Positions 16,339-25,765 of a stretch of 40,655 bases of DNA are shown one piece after another. The translations under genes and the position numbers were made by a program. Source of the stretch: Prevotella sp. UBA3294 (lineage in GTDB: Bacteria > Bacteroidota > Bacteroidia > Bacteroidales > Bacteroidaceae); contig DETG01000060.1 of the NCBI GenBank assembly GCA_002361535.1, positions 1 to 40,655 on the forward strand, given 5' to 3'. Below the pieces are notes generated by a model that had not been told where the DNA came from, did not search any database, and saw only the letters and a list, made by a program, of their open reading frames with translations. The stretch's first letter is position 1; each line of letters opens with the position of its first letter.

Positions 16339-19272
16339 ATGAGAAAGAAAGGACTGATAATGGCACTGTTGACAACCGTCATTTTGATGATGGCGGCAAC
16401 GGATGTTCCAACTCTGCGGCAACATTTTGGAAAGGTGCAGCGAGGGGAACATCCTTTGTCATCTGGACGACAACAGGTGAATAGTCTGCAGCAAGACTCT
16501 TTGCAGACAGACTCGCTGTTGATGGATGTGCCTGAGGAACCTGCAATACCGGATACGACATCGAGGAGACTTGCCGATCTTGAGCCCGATACGATGCAGA
16601 TGGACTCCTTGCAGCGCGCTATCTACCTTTACAATAAGGCCATCGATGATTCTATTCGTGCCGATAGCCTGAATCGAAACAAGAAGAATGGGTTGGAAGC
16701 TCCAATAACCTATTCTGCAAAAGATTCCATGATTTATGATGCAAGCTCTAATACGGCATTCCTTTACGGTGACTCCCATGTGGAATACCAATTGATGGAC
16801 TTGACGAGTGACAAGATCTACATGAGCCTTGACAGTAATTTGGTCTATGCCACGCCTTCATACACTGATACCACCATGACCGAACTGAAAGGAAAGCCGG
16901 TATTTAAGATGGCTGGAGATACGTATGAAAACGATACGATCAAATTCAATATTAAGACCAAGAAAGGTTTCATTCGCGATGTCTATACAGAACAAGAGGA
17001 TGGGTTCTTATTCAGTAAGCGAGCCAAGCGTGATTCTTCTGGAGTATTATACTTAGAGAAGGGAACCTATACCACTTGTGATGCCGAACATCCTGATTTC
17101 TACATCGCGCTGTCCCGTGCGAAGGTTCGTCCCAACAAAGACGTGGTGTTCGGTCCTGCTTATCTGGTGGTGTGTGATGTCCCTTTACCTTTGGCTATTC
17201 CTTATGGATTCTTCCCCTTTACTAAGAGCTACAGCAGCGGTTTCATCATGCCGACTTATGGAGATGAGAGTTCCCGGGGGTTCTACCTCCGAGATGGTGG
17301 CTACTATTTTGCTATGAGTGATAAATGGGACCTGAAACTTTTGGGTGAGATTTACACGAAAGGCTCATGGGGGTTGAGTGCCGCCAGCAATTACCGTAAG
17401 CGCTACAGATATTCAGGTAGTTTCTTTGTCAGTTATCAGGATACCAAGAATGGTGATAAAGGTATGCCCGACTTCAACGAGGCTGAAAGTTTCAAGGTGC
17501 AGTGGAGTCACCGGCAGGATGCAAAAGCCAATCCCTTCACCACATTTACGGCCAGTGTGAACTTCGCTTCGTCAAGCTTCGAGAGGAATAACCTCTCGAG
17601 TCTGTATAATCCACAGTCAATGACACAGAGCACGCGTACTTCCTCTGTTTCCTGGACCAGTACATTCTCAAGCATTGGGATGACACTGACAGGAACCATG
17701 AATCTAAATCAGTACATGCGTGACTCCACCATTAACATGACTTTGCCGGATTTGAATATCAATGTAACGCGTTTCTATCCTTTTAAACGGAAAAAGGCTG
17801 TGGGAGACGAACGTTGGTATGAAAAAATCTCCATGAGTTATACGGGTCAGATTTCCAATAGTATTCTCACAAAGGAAGACAAACTGTTACATTCCAATTT
17901 GATTAAGGATTGGAAGAATGGTATGACTCATACTATTCCTGTGAGTGCAAGTTTTACACTGTTCAATGCCATTAACTTGACTCCTCAGTTTACTTTTACC
18001 GACAGAATGTACACCAATCGTATAGAGAAATCATGGGACGAGGTGGGACAAAAGGAAGTGAACGACACCACCTACGGTTTCTATAATGTCTATAACTGGA
18101 GTGCATCTTTGTCTGCTTCGACGAAACTTTACGGTTTCTATGTTCCTTGGAGGAAACTCTTTGGTGACAAGATCGACCGTATCCGTCATGTCTTTACCCC
18201 AACTGTGTCGTTTAGTTATACACCAGATTTCTCAGCCAGACGCTATGGGTTCTGGAAAACCTATCAGAAAACCGATGAAAAGGGGAATGTCTCGTATGTG
18301 GAATATACGCCTTATGAGAATGGTCTGTTTGGCTATCCAGGCCGACAAAAGTCAGGAAGTATCGGCTTTACTCTGCAGAACAATGTTGAGATGAAGATGC
18401 GCTCTGATAATGAGAAAGATACGACGGGCTTCAAGAAGATTTACCTCATCGATGACCTCTCTTTGAACATGTCGTATAATATGGCTGCCAAGGAGCGTCC
18501 ATGGAGCGATTTGGGTGTGAACCTCCGTTTGAAGCTTTCCAAAAGTTATACATTTAACATGAATTCCTCGTTCGCCACCTATGCTTATGAGTTGGACGAG
18601 AACGGGAAACCTTATTTGGGAACACGTACAGAGTATAGTTATGGTCGTTTCGGCCGTTTCCAAGGAATGTCGCAGAATCTCTCATTCACGTTAAGTCCTG
18701 AGAATTTCAAGAAATGGATAGACAAACTACGTGGCATCGGTAACAAGGATGACGATGATCGTAAGGACTCACAAGGGGAAGAGGATGACTATGACAGTGG
18801 TGTAGAGACCAATATCGATGATGATATGGAGCGTGGAAAGCGTGGTGCCAAGAGAGAATCGGCAGGTAAGGCAGAGACCGATGCCGACGGTTATATGTCA
18901 TTCTCATTACCCTGGTCTATCTCCGTCGGCTATGGTGTCACCATGCGTGAGAATACGTCGGGTACCTTCAACACCAAGACCATGCGTTATCCCTATAAGT
19001 TCACGCAAAACCTTAACTTCAGCGGAAATATCCGTATCAGCGATGGGTGGAACATCACTTTCTCCAGCGGTTACGATTTCGAGATGCACAAGTTGAGTAT
19101 GACCACAGCATCGTTGTCACGCGACTTGCACTGTTTCAATATGTCGTGTTCCGTAGTGATTGCTCCTTATACATCGTATAACTTCTCCTTCCGTTGTAAT
19201 GCAGCCACCCTTACGGATGCTTTGAAATACGATAAGCGTAGTGGCTACACGAATGCGATACAGTGGTATTAA
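16339..19272 (+). CDS. lptD: LPS assembly outer-membrane protein LptD (OstA-like)
   Basis: 977 residues. A signal/membrane segment (about 5-21, GLIMALLTTVILMMAA) precedes a Ser/Asp-rich stretch, then a periplasmic OstA/beta-jellyroll domain (about 120-300: APITYSAKDSMIYDASSNTA, FLYGDSHVEYQ, SDKIYMSLDSN, GDTYENDTIKFNIKTKKG). The remainder is a large beta-barrel, beginning PYGFFPFTKSYSSGFIMPTYGD and ending in an aromatic residue (NAIQWY). By family it inserts LPS into the outer leaflet with LptE. A highly acidic then basic insert (about 795-845, GNKDDDDRKDSQGEEDDYDSG) probably forms a surface or periplasmic loop. The gene ends in a 4-base convergent overlap with the antiporter gene. Confidence 0.88.
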   Translation: MRKKGLIMALLTTVILMMAATDVPTLRQHFGKVQRGEHPLSSGRQQVNSLQQDSLQTDSLLMDVPEEPAIPDTTSRRLADLEPDTMQMDSLQRAIYLYNKAIDDSIRADSLNRNKKNGLEAPITYSAKDSMIYDASSNTAFLYGDSHVEYQLMDLTSDKIYMSLDSNLVYATPSYTDTTMTELKGKPVFKMAGDTYENDTIKFNIKTKKGFIRDVYTEQEDGFLFSKRAKRDSSGVLYLEKGTYTTCDAEHPDFYIALSRAKVRPNKDVVFGPAYLVVCDVPLPLAIPYGFFPFTKSYSSGFIMPTYGDESSRGFYLRDGGYYFAMSDKWDLKLLGEIYTKGSWGLSAASNYRKRYRYSGSFFVSYQDTKNGDKGMPDFNEAESFKVQWSHRQDAKANPFTTFTASVNFASSSFERNNLSSLYNPQSMTQSTRTSSVSWTSTFSSIGMTLTGTMNLNQYMRDSTINMTLPDLNINVTRFYPFKRKKAVGDERWYEKISMSYTGQISNSILTKEDKLLHSNLIKDWKNGMTHTIPVSASFTLFNAINLTPQFTFTDRMYTNRIEKSWDEVGQKEVNDTTYGFYNVYNWSASLSASTKLYGFYVPWRKLFGDKIDRIRHVFTPTVSFSYTPDFSARRYGFWKTYQKTDEKGNVSYVEYTPYENGLFGYPGRQKSGSIGFTLQNNVEMKMRSDNEKDTTGFKKIYLIDDLSLNMSYNMAAKERPWSDLGVNLRLKLSKSYTFNMNSSFATYAYELDENGKPYLGTRTEYSYGRFGRFQGMSQNLSFTLSPENFKKWIDKLRGIGNKDDDDRKDSQGEEDDYDSGVETNIDDDMERGKRGAKRESAGKAETDADGYMSFSLPWSISVGYGVTMRENTSGTFNTKTMRYPYKFTQNLNFSGNIRISDGWNITFSSGYDFEMHKLSMTTASLSRDLHCFNMSCSVVIAPYTSYNFSFRCNAATLTDALKYDKRSGYTNAIQWY

Positions 19273-21530
19273 GAAGCTGCCGTAATTTGCTTGATGTTTT
19301 GTTCTTCACCTACTATCCAGATGATGTCTCCTTTCTGGAAACGGTAGGATGGCTTGACTTGTGAGAGGTTTTCCTTTCCCTCCTCAAGACCTACGACCAT
19401 GCAGTTGTAATGATCGCGGATACCGCTCTCTTGTAGGGTCTTGCCGATGAAAGGACTGCTGCCGTTGATGATGATGCTACGCAGTTTCATCTCTCTCTTC
19501 TCCAACTCATAGTCATCATCCATGACCTCGCGTTCCAGAGCTTGCTGAAAGATAATGAGCTGGTCGTCGCTGCCGATTACTTGTAGCTTGTCTCCGGGGA
19601 AGAGGATGGAGTCTCCATCTGGGATATTCAGTCGTCGGTTGGCACGAAGGATGCTGCTCACATGAATGCCGTACTTCTTTCCTAAATTCAATTCCTTGAG
19701 GCTCTTTCCTGTCCACAGTGAATCAGCCGGTATCTCGAAATCGGTGATATGGATATTTCGATCGAGCAGTTTCCCTTCGTACAAGGGGCGTTTATGTCCA
19801 TGCACCTGTGCTTCGATATCGCGAGAGCGAAGGTTGAGGATGAAGAGACGTTCCAGATGGATACTTCTTTTCTTGATCCATCTGGAGAGAATGATCAATA
19901 AGACGGCAACGACACCGATAGTAATCATCAGTGCATTACTAAACCGGGTGAGGTAGTTACAAATGTAGAAGATGAAGGCCACGGCGATGATGATGCGCAC
20001 GAGGATGGTGAAGAGTAGGGGGATACGGTTAATATTACTCTCTTTCCACAGTGTCATAAACTCCTCACTGTGGTTTTTTTTCATCACCATTGCTCGGAGA
20101 AAAGGCGAAATAAAAACAACGGTGAGTAAGCCGGTAATGGCATTGGCATACCAATGAAGATCCCATCCCGGTAGCATCTGCCGAGTCACTGGTAGTACGA
20201 AAGTGAACATCAGTGTGATAGTGGCTGCCGACAGGATGCCATAGATCAAGGTGTTCCGTCCCATCTGCAGAAGAAGTTTCTTCCACAGGCTCTGCTCCTT
20301 GGTGTTGGGATGGCTCATCGTAAGATGATTTAAAGAGCGTACCCATTTCTTAGGTAGCCGTTTCTCCAATACCTGATAGGCGGGAGTGGCGAGACGGATC
20401 ATGTATGGGGTCAGGAAGGTGGTGATCACGCTCACTGCCACCACAACGGGGTAGAGGAAGTCGCCTATCACGCCCAAAGATAATCCCAATGAAGCAATGA
20501 TGAATGAGAACTCACCGATCTGTGCCATGGAGAACCCACACTTCATGGCCGACTTCAGTGTCTCGCCTCCAAGCATAAAGGCGAAGGAACCGAATACAGC
20601 CTGTCCTATCAGGATGGTCATGACAAGGACAAAGATCGGGAAAGCATAGTCGATGAGGATCTTCGGATCCACCAACATACCTACAGACACGAAGAAGATG
20701 GCACCAAAGAGGTTCTTCACCGGCTCTACCAGTTTGATGATCTTCTCAGCCTCGATGGTCTCTGCCAGAATACTGCCCATGACGAATGCGCCGAAGGCAC
20801 TACTGAATCCCACTTTGGTGGAGAGCACCGCCATGGCACAGCATAGTCCTAACGAAACGATGAGCAGCACCTCTGCATTCATCAGTTTCCGTACCTTCCG
20901 CAGGAAAAGAGGAATGGCAAAGATGCCTACCACAAACCAAAGGATCAGGAAAAAGACGATCTTCATCACCGACCCTAACATCTGTCCGCTGTCTGGGTTG
21001 TTGCCACTGGCGACGGCACTCAGCATCACCATCATCACAATGGCAAGGATGTCCTCGAGGATAAGCACGCTCATCACCAGACCGGCAAATTGCTGCTGCC
21101 TCAGTCCTAAGTCATCAAACGCTTTATAGATGATCGTGGTAGAACTCATCGCGAGCATACCGCCCAAGAAGATACAATCCATCTTCCCCCACCCGAAGAG
21201 GTGTCCCACCACAATGCCGAGCATCATCATGCAAAAGACGATCGTTATCGTGGAGATGATAGGGGAGGCTCCCATCTTCAATATCTTCTTGAAAGAGAAA
21301 TCCAGTCCTAAGGAGAACAGCAGGAACATCACCCCGATGTCGGCCCATGTGTGGATATCAGCACTGTCAACGACGGAGGCGGTGTAGGGCATGTGTGTGC
21401 TTACCAAGAACCCCGCCACGACATATCCTAATACCAGTGGCTGCTTGAGTTTCTTAAATACTAAGGTGACAATTCCTGCCATCATGAGGATGAGGGCCAG
21501 ATCTTTGATCAGGGCGGGAAGCTCGTTCAT
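19269..21530 (-). CDS. CPA2-type cation:proton antiporter with two C-terminal TrkA_C domains
   Basis: 753 residues. Residues 1-385 are a KefB/CPA2 exchanger core with about 12 membrane segments, including SLGLDFS, the acidic pair in LILEDILAIVM (Glu159-Asp160) and GFSSAFGAFVMGSILAET. A second block of about four membrane segments follows (425-550). The cytosolic tail holds two RCK_C/TrkA_C domains (about 592-668, DFEIPADSLWTGKSLKELNL; and 682-753, IINGSSPFIGKTLQESGI). There is no NAD-binding RCK_N (TrkA_N) domain, so gating by another small ligand is likely. It starts 12 bases after pepT in the same operon. The ion (K+ or Na+) cannot be told. Confidence 0.9.
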   Translation of the reverse strand: MNELPALIKDLALILMMAGIVTLVFKKLKQPLVLGYVVAGFLVSTHMPYTASVVDSADIHTWADIGVMFLLFSLGLDFSFKKILKMGASPIISTITIVFCMMMLGIVVGHLFGWGKMDCIFLGGMLAMSSTTIIYKAFDDLGLRQQQFAGLVMSVLILEDILAIVMMVMLSAVASGNNPDSGQMLGSVMKIVFFLILWFVVGIFAIPLFLRKVRKLMNAEVLLIVSLGLCCAMAVLSTKVGFSSAFGAFVMGSILAETIEAEKIIKLVEPVKNLFGAIFFVSVGMLVDPKILIDYAFPIFVLVMTILIGQAVFGSFAFMLGGETLKSAMKCGFSMAQIGEFSFIIASLGLSLGVIGDFLYPVVVAVSVITTFLTPYMIRLATPAYQVLEKRLPKKWVRSLNHLTMSHPNTKEQSLWKKLLLQMGRNTLIYGILSAATITLMFTFVLPVTRQMLPGWDLHWYANAITGLLTVVFISPFLRAMVMKKNHSEEFMTLWKESNINRIPLLFTILVRIIIAVAFIFYICNYLTRFSNALMITIGVVAVLLIILSRWIKKRSIHLERLFILNLRSRDIEAQVHGHKRPLYEGKLLDRNIHITDFEIPADSLWTGKSLKELNLGKKYGIHVSSILRANRRLNIPDGDSILFPGDKLQVIGSDDQLIIFQQALEREVMDDDYELEKREMKLRSIIINGSSPFIGKTLQESGIRDHYNCMVVGLEEGKENLSQVKPSYRFQKGDIIWIVGEEQNIKQITAAS

Positions 21531-21542
21531 TGTCGATTCAGA

Positions 21543-22766
21543 TTAGTCGTTATAGTCAGCTGTCAGCTTACAGATGTTTACTATAACCTGCATGGCCTTT
21601 TCCATCACTTGAATGCTGACAAACTCATACGGGCCGTGGAAGTTCACACCTCCAGCAAAGATATTGGGACAGGGAAGTCCTTTGAAAGAGAGTTGTGCAC
21701 CATCGGTTCCTCCACGGATGGGCTTTACCCGGGGTGGGACATCACTGGCTTGCATGGCTTTCAAAACGATGTCGATGACATGCATATTCGGATCAATTTT
21801 CTCTTTCATGTTATAGTATTGGTCTTTTACTTCCGCCGTCACGGTGCCTTCGCCATATTTCTCGTTCATCTTCTCTGCGCACTGCTGGATGAATCGCTTG
21901 CGGTCTTCGAAAATCTCACGGTCATGGTCGCGGATGATATAGCTGAGTTTGGCACTCTCCGTGCAGGTGTCCATGCCAGTGAGGTGGTAGAACCCTTCGT
22001 AGTTCTCAGTCTCCTCGGGTGTTTCCTCACCAGGCAGCATGTTGACGAATTCCGTAGCCAGACGACTGGCATTGATCATCTTTCCCTTGGCATAGCCAGG
22101 ATGGACGCTCACTCCCTTGATGAGAATCTTTGCACTGGCGGCGTTGAAATTCTCGAATTCCAATTCCCCTAAGTCACCGCCGTCGATGGTGTATGCCCAC
22201 TCGCATCCGAATTTCTCCACATCGAAGTGATGAGCTCCCATACCGATCTCCTCATCGGGGTTGAAGCCCATACGGATGTCGCCGTGCTTGATCTCCTTAT
22301 GATCACGCAGCCAGCACATGGCCTGTACGATTTCTGCGATGCCTGCTTTGTCATCGGCACCCAAAAGCGTGGTACCGTCGGTTACGATCAGATCTTCACC
22401 CACATGTTGCAGCAGCTCAGGGAATTTCTTCGGTGAGGAGAGAATGCCGGGAGATAGTTCGATGTCCGAACCATCATAGCTTCTGACAATGCTTGGTTTG
22501 ATGTTTGCACCGCTACAGTCGGGGGATGTATCATAATGTGAGATGAACCCGATCGTGGGCACTTCCTTCTTGGTGTTCGACTTCAGTGTTGCGTAGATAT
22601 AGCCCATGTCATCCATCTCCACATCGTCAAAGCCCTCGCGCTCCAACTCCTCTTTGAGGAATTTGGCGAAGATCAGTTGTTTGGATGTACTGGGCACAGT
22701 GGTACTTTCTTCATTCGACTGCGTGTCGAATTTCACGTAGTTTAAAAATCGTTCAGTAATATCCAT
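21543..22766 (-). CDS. pepT: Peptidase T (tripeptide aminopeptidase)
   Basis: This 407-residue M20 metallopeptidase is of family length. [11 protein letters not shown] carries the first zinc His and Asp, [14 protein letters not shown] the bridging Asp, and [14 protein letters not shown] the catalytic Glu pair. [18 protein letters not shown] and the closing [20 protein letters not shown] complete the PepT signature. It removes N-terminal residues from tripeptides in the cytosol. I chose ATG 22766 (MDITERF). In-frame upstream ATGs lie nearer or inside the promoter repeat. Tandem promoter repeats sit directly upstream. Confidence 0.96.
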   Translation of the reverse strand: MDITERFLNYVKFDTQSNEESTTVPSTSKQLIFAKFLKEELEREGFDDVEMDDMGYIYATLKSNTKKEVPTIGFISHYDTSPDCSGANIKPSIVRSYDGSDIELSPGILSSPKKFPELLQHVGEDLIVTDGTTLLGADDKAGIAEIVQAMCWLRDHKEIKHGDIRMGFNPDEEIGMGAHHFDVEKFGCEWAYTIDGGDLGELEFENFNAASAKILIKGVSVHPGYAKGKMINASRLATEFVNMLPGEETPEETENYEGFYHLTGMDTCTESAKLSYIIRDHDREIFEDRKRFIQQCAEKMNEKYGEGTVTAEVKDQYYNMKEKIDPNMHVIDIVLKAMQASDVPPRVKPIRGGTDGAQLSFKGLPCPNIFAGGVNFHGPYEFVSIQVMEKAMQVIVNICKLTADYND

Positions 22767-22795
22767 GTTTATCATGATTAATTGATTTACGGTTA

Positions 22796-22826
22796 CAAAG
22801 ATACGAATAAGCGAGCACAATACAAA
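22796..22826 (-). promoter_or_regulatory. Promoter of pepT-antiporter operon, inside repeat copy
   Basis: On the minus strand TATCTTTG is at 22803-22796 and TTTG at 22826-22823, 19 bases apart. The distal repeat copies carry TATCTATG at the same position, a weaker match, so only the gene-proximal copy has a consensus box. Confidence 0.75.
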
Positions 22827-23000
22827 ATAAATGACAATTTATTTTTATTGCCGAGCGAAAGTATCTTCGGCATAGCCATAGATACGAATAAGCGAGCACA
22901 ATACAAAATAAATGACAATTTATTTTTATTGTCGAGTGAAAGTATCTTCGGCAAAGCCATAGATACGAATAAGCGAGCACAATACAAAATAAATTTATTT
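22799..23000 (-). repeat. 81-bp tandem promoter repeats (two and a half copies)
   Basis: Copies start at 22799, 22880 and 22961 with exact 81-bp spacing; the third is cut off near 23000. Each contains AATACAAAATAAAT, an inverted repeat AAAATAAAT/ATTTATTTT and GTATCTTCGGC. Copies one and two differ only at a few positions. A further copy in opposite orientation precedes the tRNA at 40253-40345. Confidence 0.9.
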
Positions 23001-23001
23001 T

Positions 23002-23035
23002 TTTATTCCCCTTTCCTCGATTATTCGTACCTTTG
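23002..23035 (+). promoter_or_regulatory. Promoter of the LolA-like gene
   Basis: TACCTTTG at 23028-23035 is preceded by CTCGATTATTCG, the same right half as in the promoter repeats. A TTTA at 23002-23005 may serve as -33. The ATG at 23044 follows after 8 bases, so the leader is almost absent. The AT-rich palindrome near 22990-23000 is shared with the minus-strand copy facing pepT. Confidence 0.6.
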
Positions 23036-23043
23036 CAGCCATT

Positions 23044-23736
23044 ATGCGAAAAGTTGATCAATTCCAATTCATCGGATGGAGGAGATGGGCAATCTTCTTC
23101 CTGCTTCTTCTGGTGTGTGCGGTCATGCCCCAGCAGTCATTGGCTCAGCATAAAAAGTCTAAGGCCCCCAAGGAAGAACTATCGGCCAATGCCCGTCAGG
23201 CGCGTCAGATATTCGACCGCACCTATCAGATGGTGTTCGGTCCTCAAGGCTCCACCTTGCATTATGCCGTCAATATCATCGGTATATACAAAACCGAGGG
23301 TACCATTTGGTATAAAGGTAAGAAGAGCAAGTTCGTGGATGAGAAGTATAACGCATTCAACGATGGTATCACCTATTATTTGGTGGAGCGAAAGAAGAAG
23401 ACGGTGACGGTATATGATGCCAATTCCGACAAGCGTGACAAATATGCCACGAAGTTCAAGTTCGAGCCTGAGAATTTCAAATACAGTATTGCTAACAGTG
23501 ATGAAGGTTTTGTCATCACCTTGAAGGCTAAGAAAGGAGTGAAAGGCATCAAAGAGATACATGCCTTGATAGATAAAAAGACACGCTACCCTTTGAGCCT
23601 TCGCATCAAGTTAGGAATCTTCAGTACTACGGTGAAGATCAGCAATTTCAAGAGCGGGAATATCAGCGATGAGCTGTTTGTCTTCCACCGGCAGAAATAT
23701 CCGGGATTCGAGATCATCGACAAACGCAATGAGTGA
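23044..23736 (+). CDS. LolA-like outer-membrane lipoprotein carrier family protein
   Basis: 230 residues with an N-terminal signal segment (about 14-35, RRWAIFFLLLLVCAVMPQQSLAQ). A periplasmic beta-sheet domain follows: ARQIFDRTYQMVFGPQGSTLHY, then strands such as KTEGTIWYKGKKSKFVDEKYNAF and YYLVERKKKTVTVYDAN. This pattern resembles LolA-like proteins of Bacteroidetes, which carry lipoproteins across the periplasm. The match is by overall pattern, not by a diagnostic residue, and another LolA/LolB-fold protein is possible. It converges on the MacB-type permease gene, 7 bases away. Confidence 0.6.
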   Translation: MRKVDQFQFIGWRRWAIFFLLLLVCAVMPQQSLAQHKKSKAPKEELSANARQARQIFDRTYQMVFGPQGSTLHYAVNIIGIYKTEGTIWYKGKKSKFVDEKYNAFNDGITYYLVERKKKTVTVYDANSDKRDKYATKFKFEPENFKYSIANSDEGFVITLKAKKGVKGIKEIHALIDKKTRYPLSLRIKLGIFSTTVKISNFKSGNISDELFVFHRQKYPGFEIIDKRNE

Positions 23737-23743
23737 TAGCCGC

Positions 23744-24964
23744 TTATTCGTGACGGATGGCCTCGATGGGATCCATGTTCGCTGCTTTCTGTGCGGGGAT
23801 GTATCCGAAGAGGACTCCGATGCATACACATACCAGGAACGACACATAGATTGACCATGCCGGTACGCTGGATGGCATGTTGAACAACGGGACGATGAAC
23901 TCACTGGCTCCACATCCCACAAGGATACCCAGCAGACCTCCTGTTACTGAAATGATGACCGATTCGATGAGGAACTGAAGTGATATTACCGCTCCTGTTG
24001 CTCCCACCGCCATGCGCAATCCTATCTCCTTGGTGCGTTCGGTGACACTTACCAGCATGATGTTCATAATGCCGATACCTGCCACCAGTAAGGAGAACGC
24101 CGCGGCCACTACCAGGATGATGGTCACCGTATCCATTGTGCTCGACATCGTTTCCATCATCTCTGCTTGTGAGCGGATGGTGAAATCATCTTCTGCTTCG
24201 TCTTTCAGTTTATGATTGTCGCGCAGCATCTGTGTGAGCTCCTCGATGGCAGCATCCGAGAGTTCCTCGGTAACGGCCGAACATACGATGCTCGAGAAGT
24301 ACGTCTGGGCAGCGATACGTTTCATCACGGTAGTATAGGGGGCGATGATCACATTGTCCTGGTCCATACCCCAGTTGTTGTAGCCTTTTGATTTCAGTAC
24401 ACCGATGATGCGCACAGGAATCGACTTGAAGCGGATGGTCTTGCCAATAGGCTCCACGCCTTCGCCAAACAGTTCATTGACGATGGTCTTACCGACCACC
24501 ACCACTTTCGCGGCTTTCTTGATGTCCTCCTCCGTGAAGCACATACCGTCTTCCACGTCCCATTGCTTGATATCTAAATAGTCGGGGCTCTCTCCATAGA
24601 TGGTCGTGTTCGTGTTGTTGTTCCCGTAGATGGCCTGTCCGCTTGCCGTCACCTCGGGCGACACCTTCGTCACGAACTTCTTCTCAGTGAGGATGCGTTG
24701 GTAGTCGGCCATCTTCAGGGTCTGCATACTGGAAGGATCCTGTCGTACTCCTCCCCGCATGTCTGCTCCCGGTCGGATGGTCAGCAGGTTGGTACCCATC
24801 GTGGAGAGCTCCGCACGGATACTCTCCTTCGATCCCTGTCCGATAGACATCATGATAATGACCGCCGCCACACCGATGATGATGCCGAGCATGCTCAGGA
24901 ACGACCGCATCTTGTTGTTGGCGACAGCCTTGATACTTACCTTAAATAAATTATATATGTTCAT
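23744..24964 (-). CDS. MacB-type ABC transporter permease (FtsX family)
   Basis: 406 residues with four membrane segments in the MacB pattern: one at about 21-43 (FLSMLGIIIGVAAVIIMMSIG), a large periplasmic MacB_PCD domain (about 45-275), then three at about 283-310, 335-360 and 370-397. The FtsX motif GIGIMNIMLVSVTERTKEIGLRMAVGA is present, and the end is PAQKAANMDPIEAIRHE. The ATPase is encoded separately upstream, unlike E. coli MacB where both are fused. It is the last gene of tolC-macA-ATPase-permease and should couple periplasmic substrate or macrolide export to the TolC channel. The substrate is unknown. Confidence 0.93.
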   Translation of the reverse strand: MNIYNLFKVSIKAVANNKMRSFLSMLGIIIGVAAVIIMMSIGQGSKESIRAELSTMGTNLLTIRPGADMRGGVRQDPSSMQTLKMADYQRILTEKKFVTKVSPEVTASGQAIYGNNNTNTTIYGESPDYLDIKQWDVEDGMCFTEEDIKKAAKVVVVGKTIVNELFGEGVEPIGKTIRFKSIPVRIIGVLKSKGYNNWGMDQDNVIIAPYTTVMKRIAAQTYFSSIVCSAVTEELSDAAIEELTQMLRDNHKLKDEAEDDFTIRSQAEMMETMSSTMDTVTIILVVAAAFSLLVAGIGIMNIMLVSVTERTKEIGLRMAVGATGAVISLQFLIESVIISVTGGLLGILVGCGASEFIVPLFNMPSSVPAWSIYVSFLVCVCIGVLFGYIPAQKAANMDPIEAIRHE

Positions 24965-24996
24965 CGATCTCTCGTTTATCAGTTGTCTTTTGGGTG

Positions 24997-25761
24997 TCAG
25001 TCATCCTGCGGCTGTGGTAATGCTGCCAAGGTCTCTGCCGCTGACTTGATGTTTGTATTGATGGTATCCTCGCGTATCTTACCGTCGCGCAGGTTGATGT
25101 TCCTGCTGGAATACTCAGCAATCTCGGGGTTGTGGGTCACGAAGATGATCGTGTTCCCTTGTTTGTATAGTTGCTGGAAGAGCACGAGCATCTCATACGA
25201 TGTACGGGTGTCAAGGTTTCCTGTTGCCTCGTCGGCTAAGAGCACGGCGGGATTGTTCACCAAGGCACGGGCAATGGCCACGCGTTGCATCTGTCCACCT
25301 GACATCTCGTTCGACTTATGCTCCAGACGGTCGCCCAGTCCTACAGCCTTCAATGCGTTGATGGCCCGTTCCCGTCTTTCTTCCGCACTGATCTCGGAGT
25401 TGTACATCAGTGGTAGCTCCACATTCTCCACTGCCGTGGTTTTGGGCAGCAGGTTGTAGTTCTGGAACACGAAGCCAATCTTCCGGTTGCGCAGGTGGGC
25501 CCGTTGGGTCTTAGACATGGTACGCACGGATACGCCGTCGAGGAAATACTCACCGCTGGTGGGGGTGTCCAGACACCCCAGTTGGTTCAGCAGTGTTGAT
25601 TTCCCTGATCCCGAGGTTCCTTGTATGGTCACAAACTCCCCCTCGTAGATCTTGAACGACACACCGCGCAGTGCCTTCACTGTCTCACTGCCCACCTGGA
25701 AGTAGCGCTTGACATTCTGTAGTTCAATCACCACTTTCCTGTCGTCTGTTTTCTCTGTCAT
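24997..25761 (-). CDS. MacB-type ABC transporter ATP-binding protein
   Basis: This 254-residue LolD/MacB-class ATPase has Walker A GTSGSGKST, Q-loop FVFQNYNLLPKTTAVENV, signature SGGQMQRVAIARAL, Walker B AVLLADEATGNLD and the switch His in IIFVTHNPEIA. I chose the ATG at 25761 (MTEKTDDRKVV), 4 bases after the macA stop with AAGGAG just before it. The frame stays open upstream to 25872 but overlaps macA. It lies between macA and the permease gene in the same operon. The 30-residue tail after the ATPase core (INTNIKSAAETLAALPQPQDD) is lineage-specific. Confidence 0.94.
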   Translation of the reverse strand: MTEKTDDRKVVIELQNVKRYFQVGSETVKALRGVSFKIYEGEFVTIQGTSGSGKSTLLNQLGCLDTPTSGEYFLDGVSVRTMSKTQRAHLRNRKIGFVFQNYNLLPKTTAVENVELPLMYNSEISAEERRERAINALKAVGLGDRLEHKSNEMSGGQMQRVAIARALVNNPAVLLADEATGNLDTRTSYEMLVLFQQLYKQGNTIIFVTHNPEIAEYSSRNINLRDGKIREDTINTNIKSAAETLAALPQPQDD

Positions 25762-25765
25762 CTCC

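Noticed and set aside
21609..22172. Plus-strand ORF of 187 codons opposite pepT
   Set aside because: Shadow of pepT, which has all its catalytic motifs on the minus strand.
22753..23067. Minus-strand ORF spanning the 81-bp repeats, encoding three repeated blocks
   Set aside because: The protein repeat only reflects the tandem DNA repeat (81 is a multiple of 3). The region contains promoters for both neighbours.
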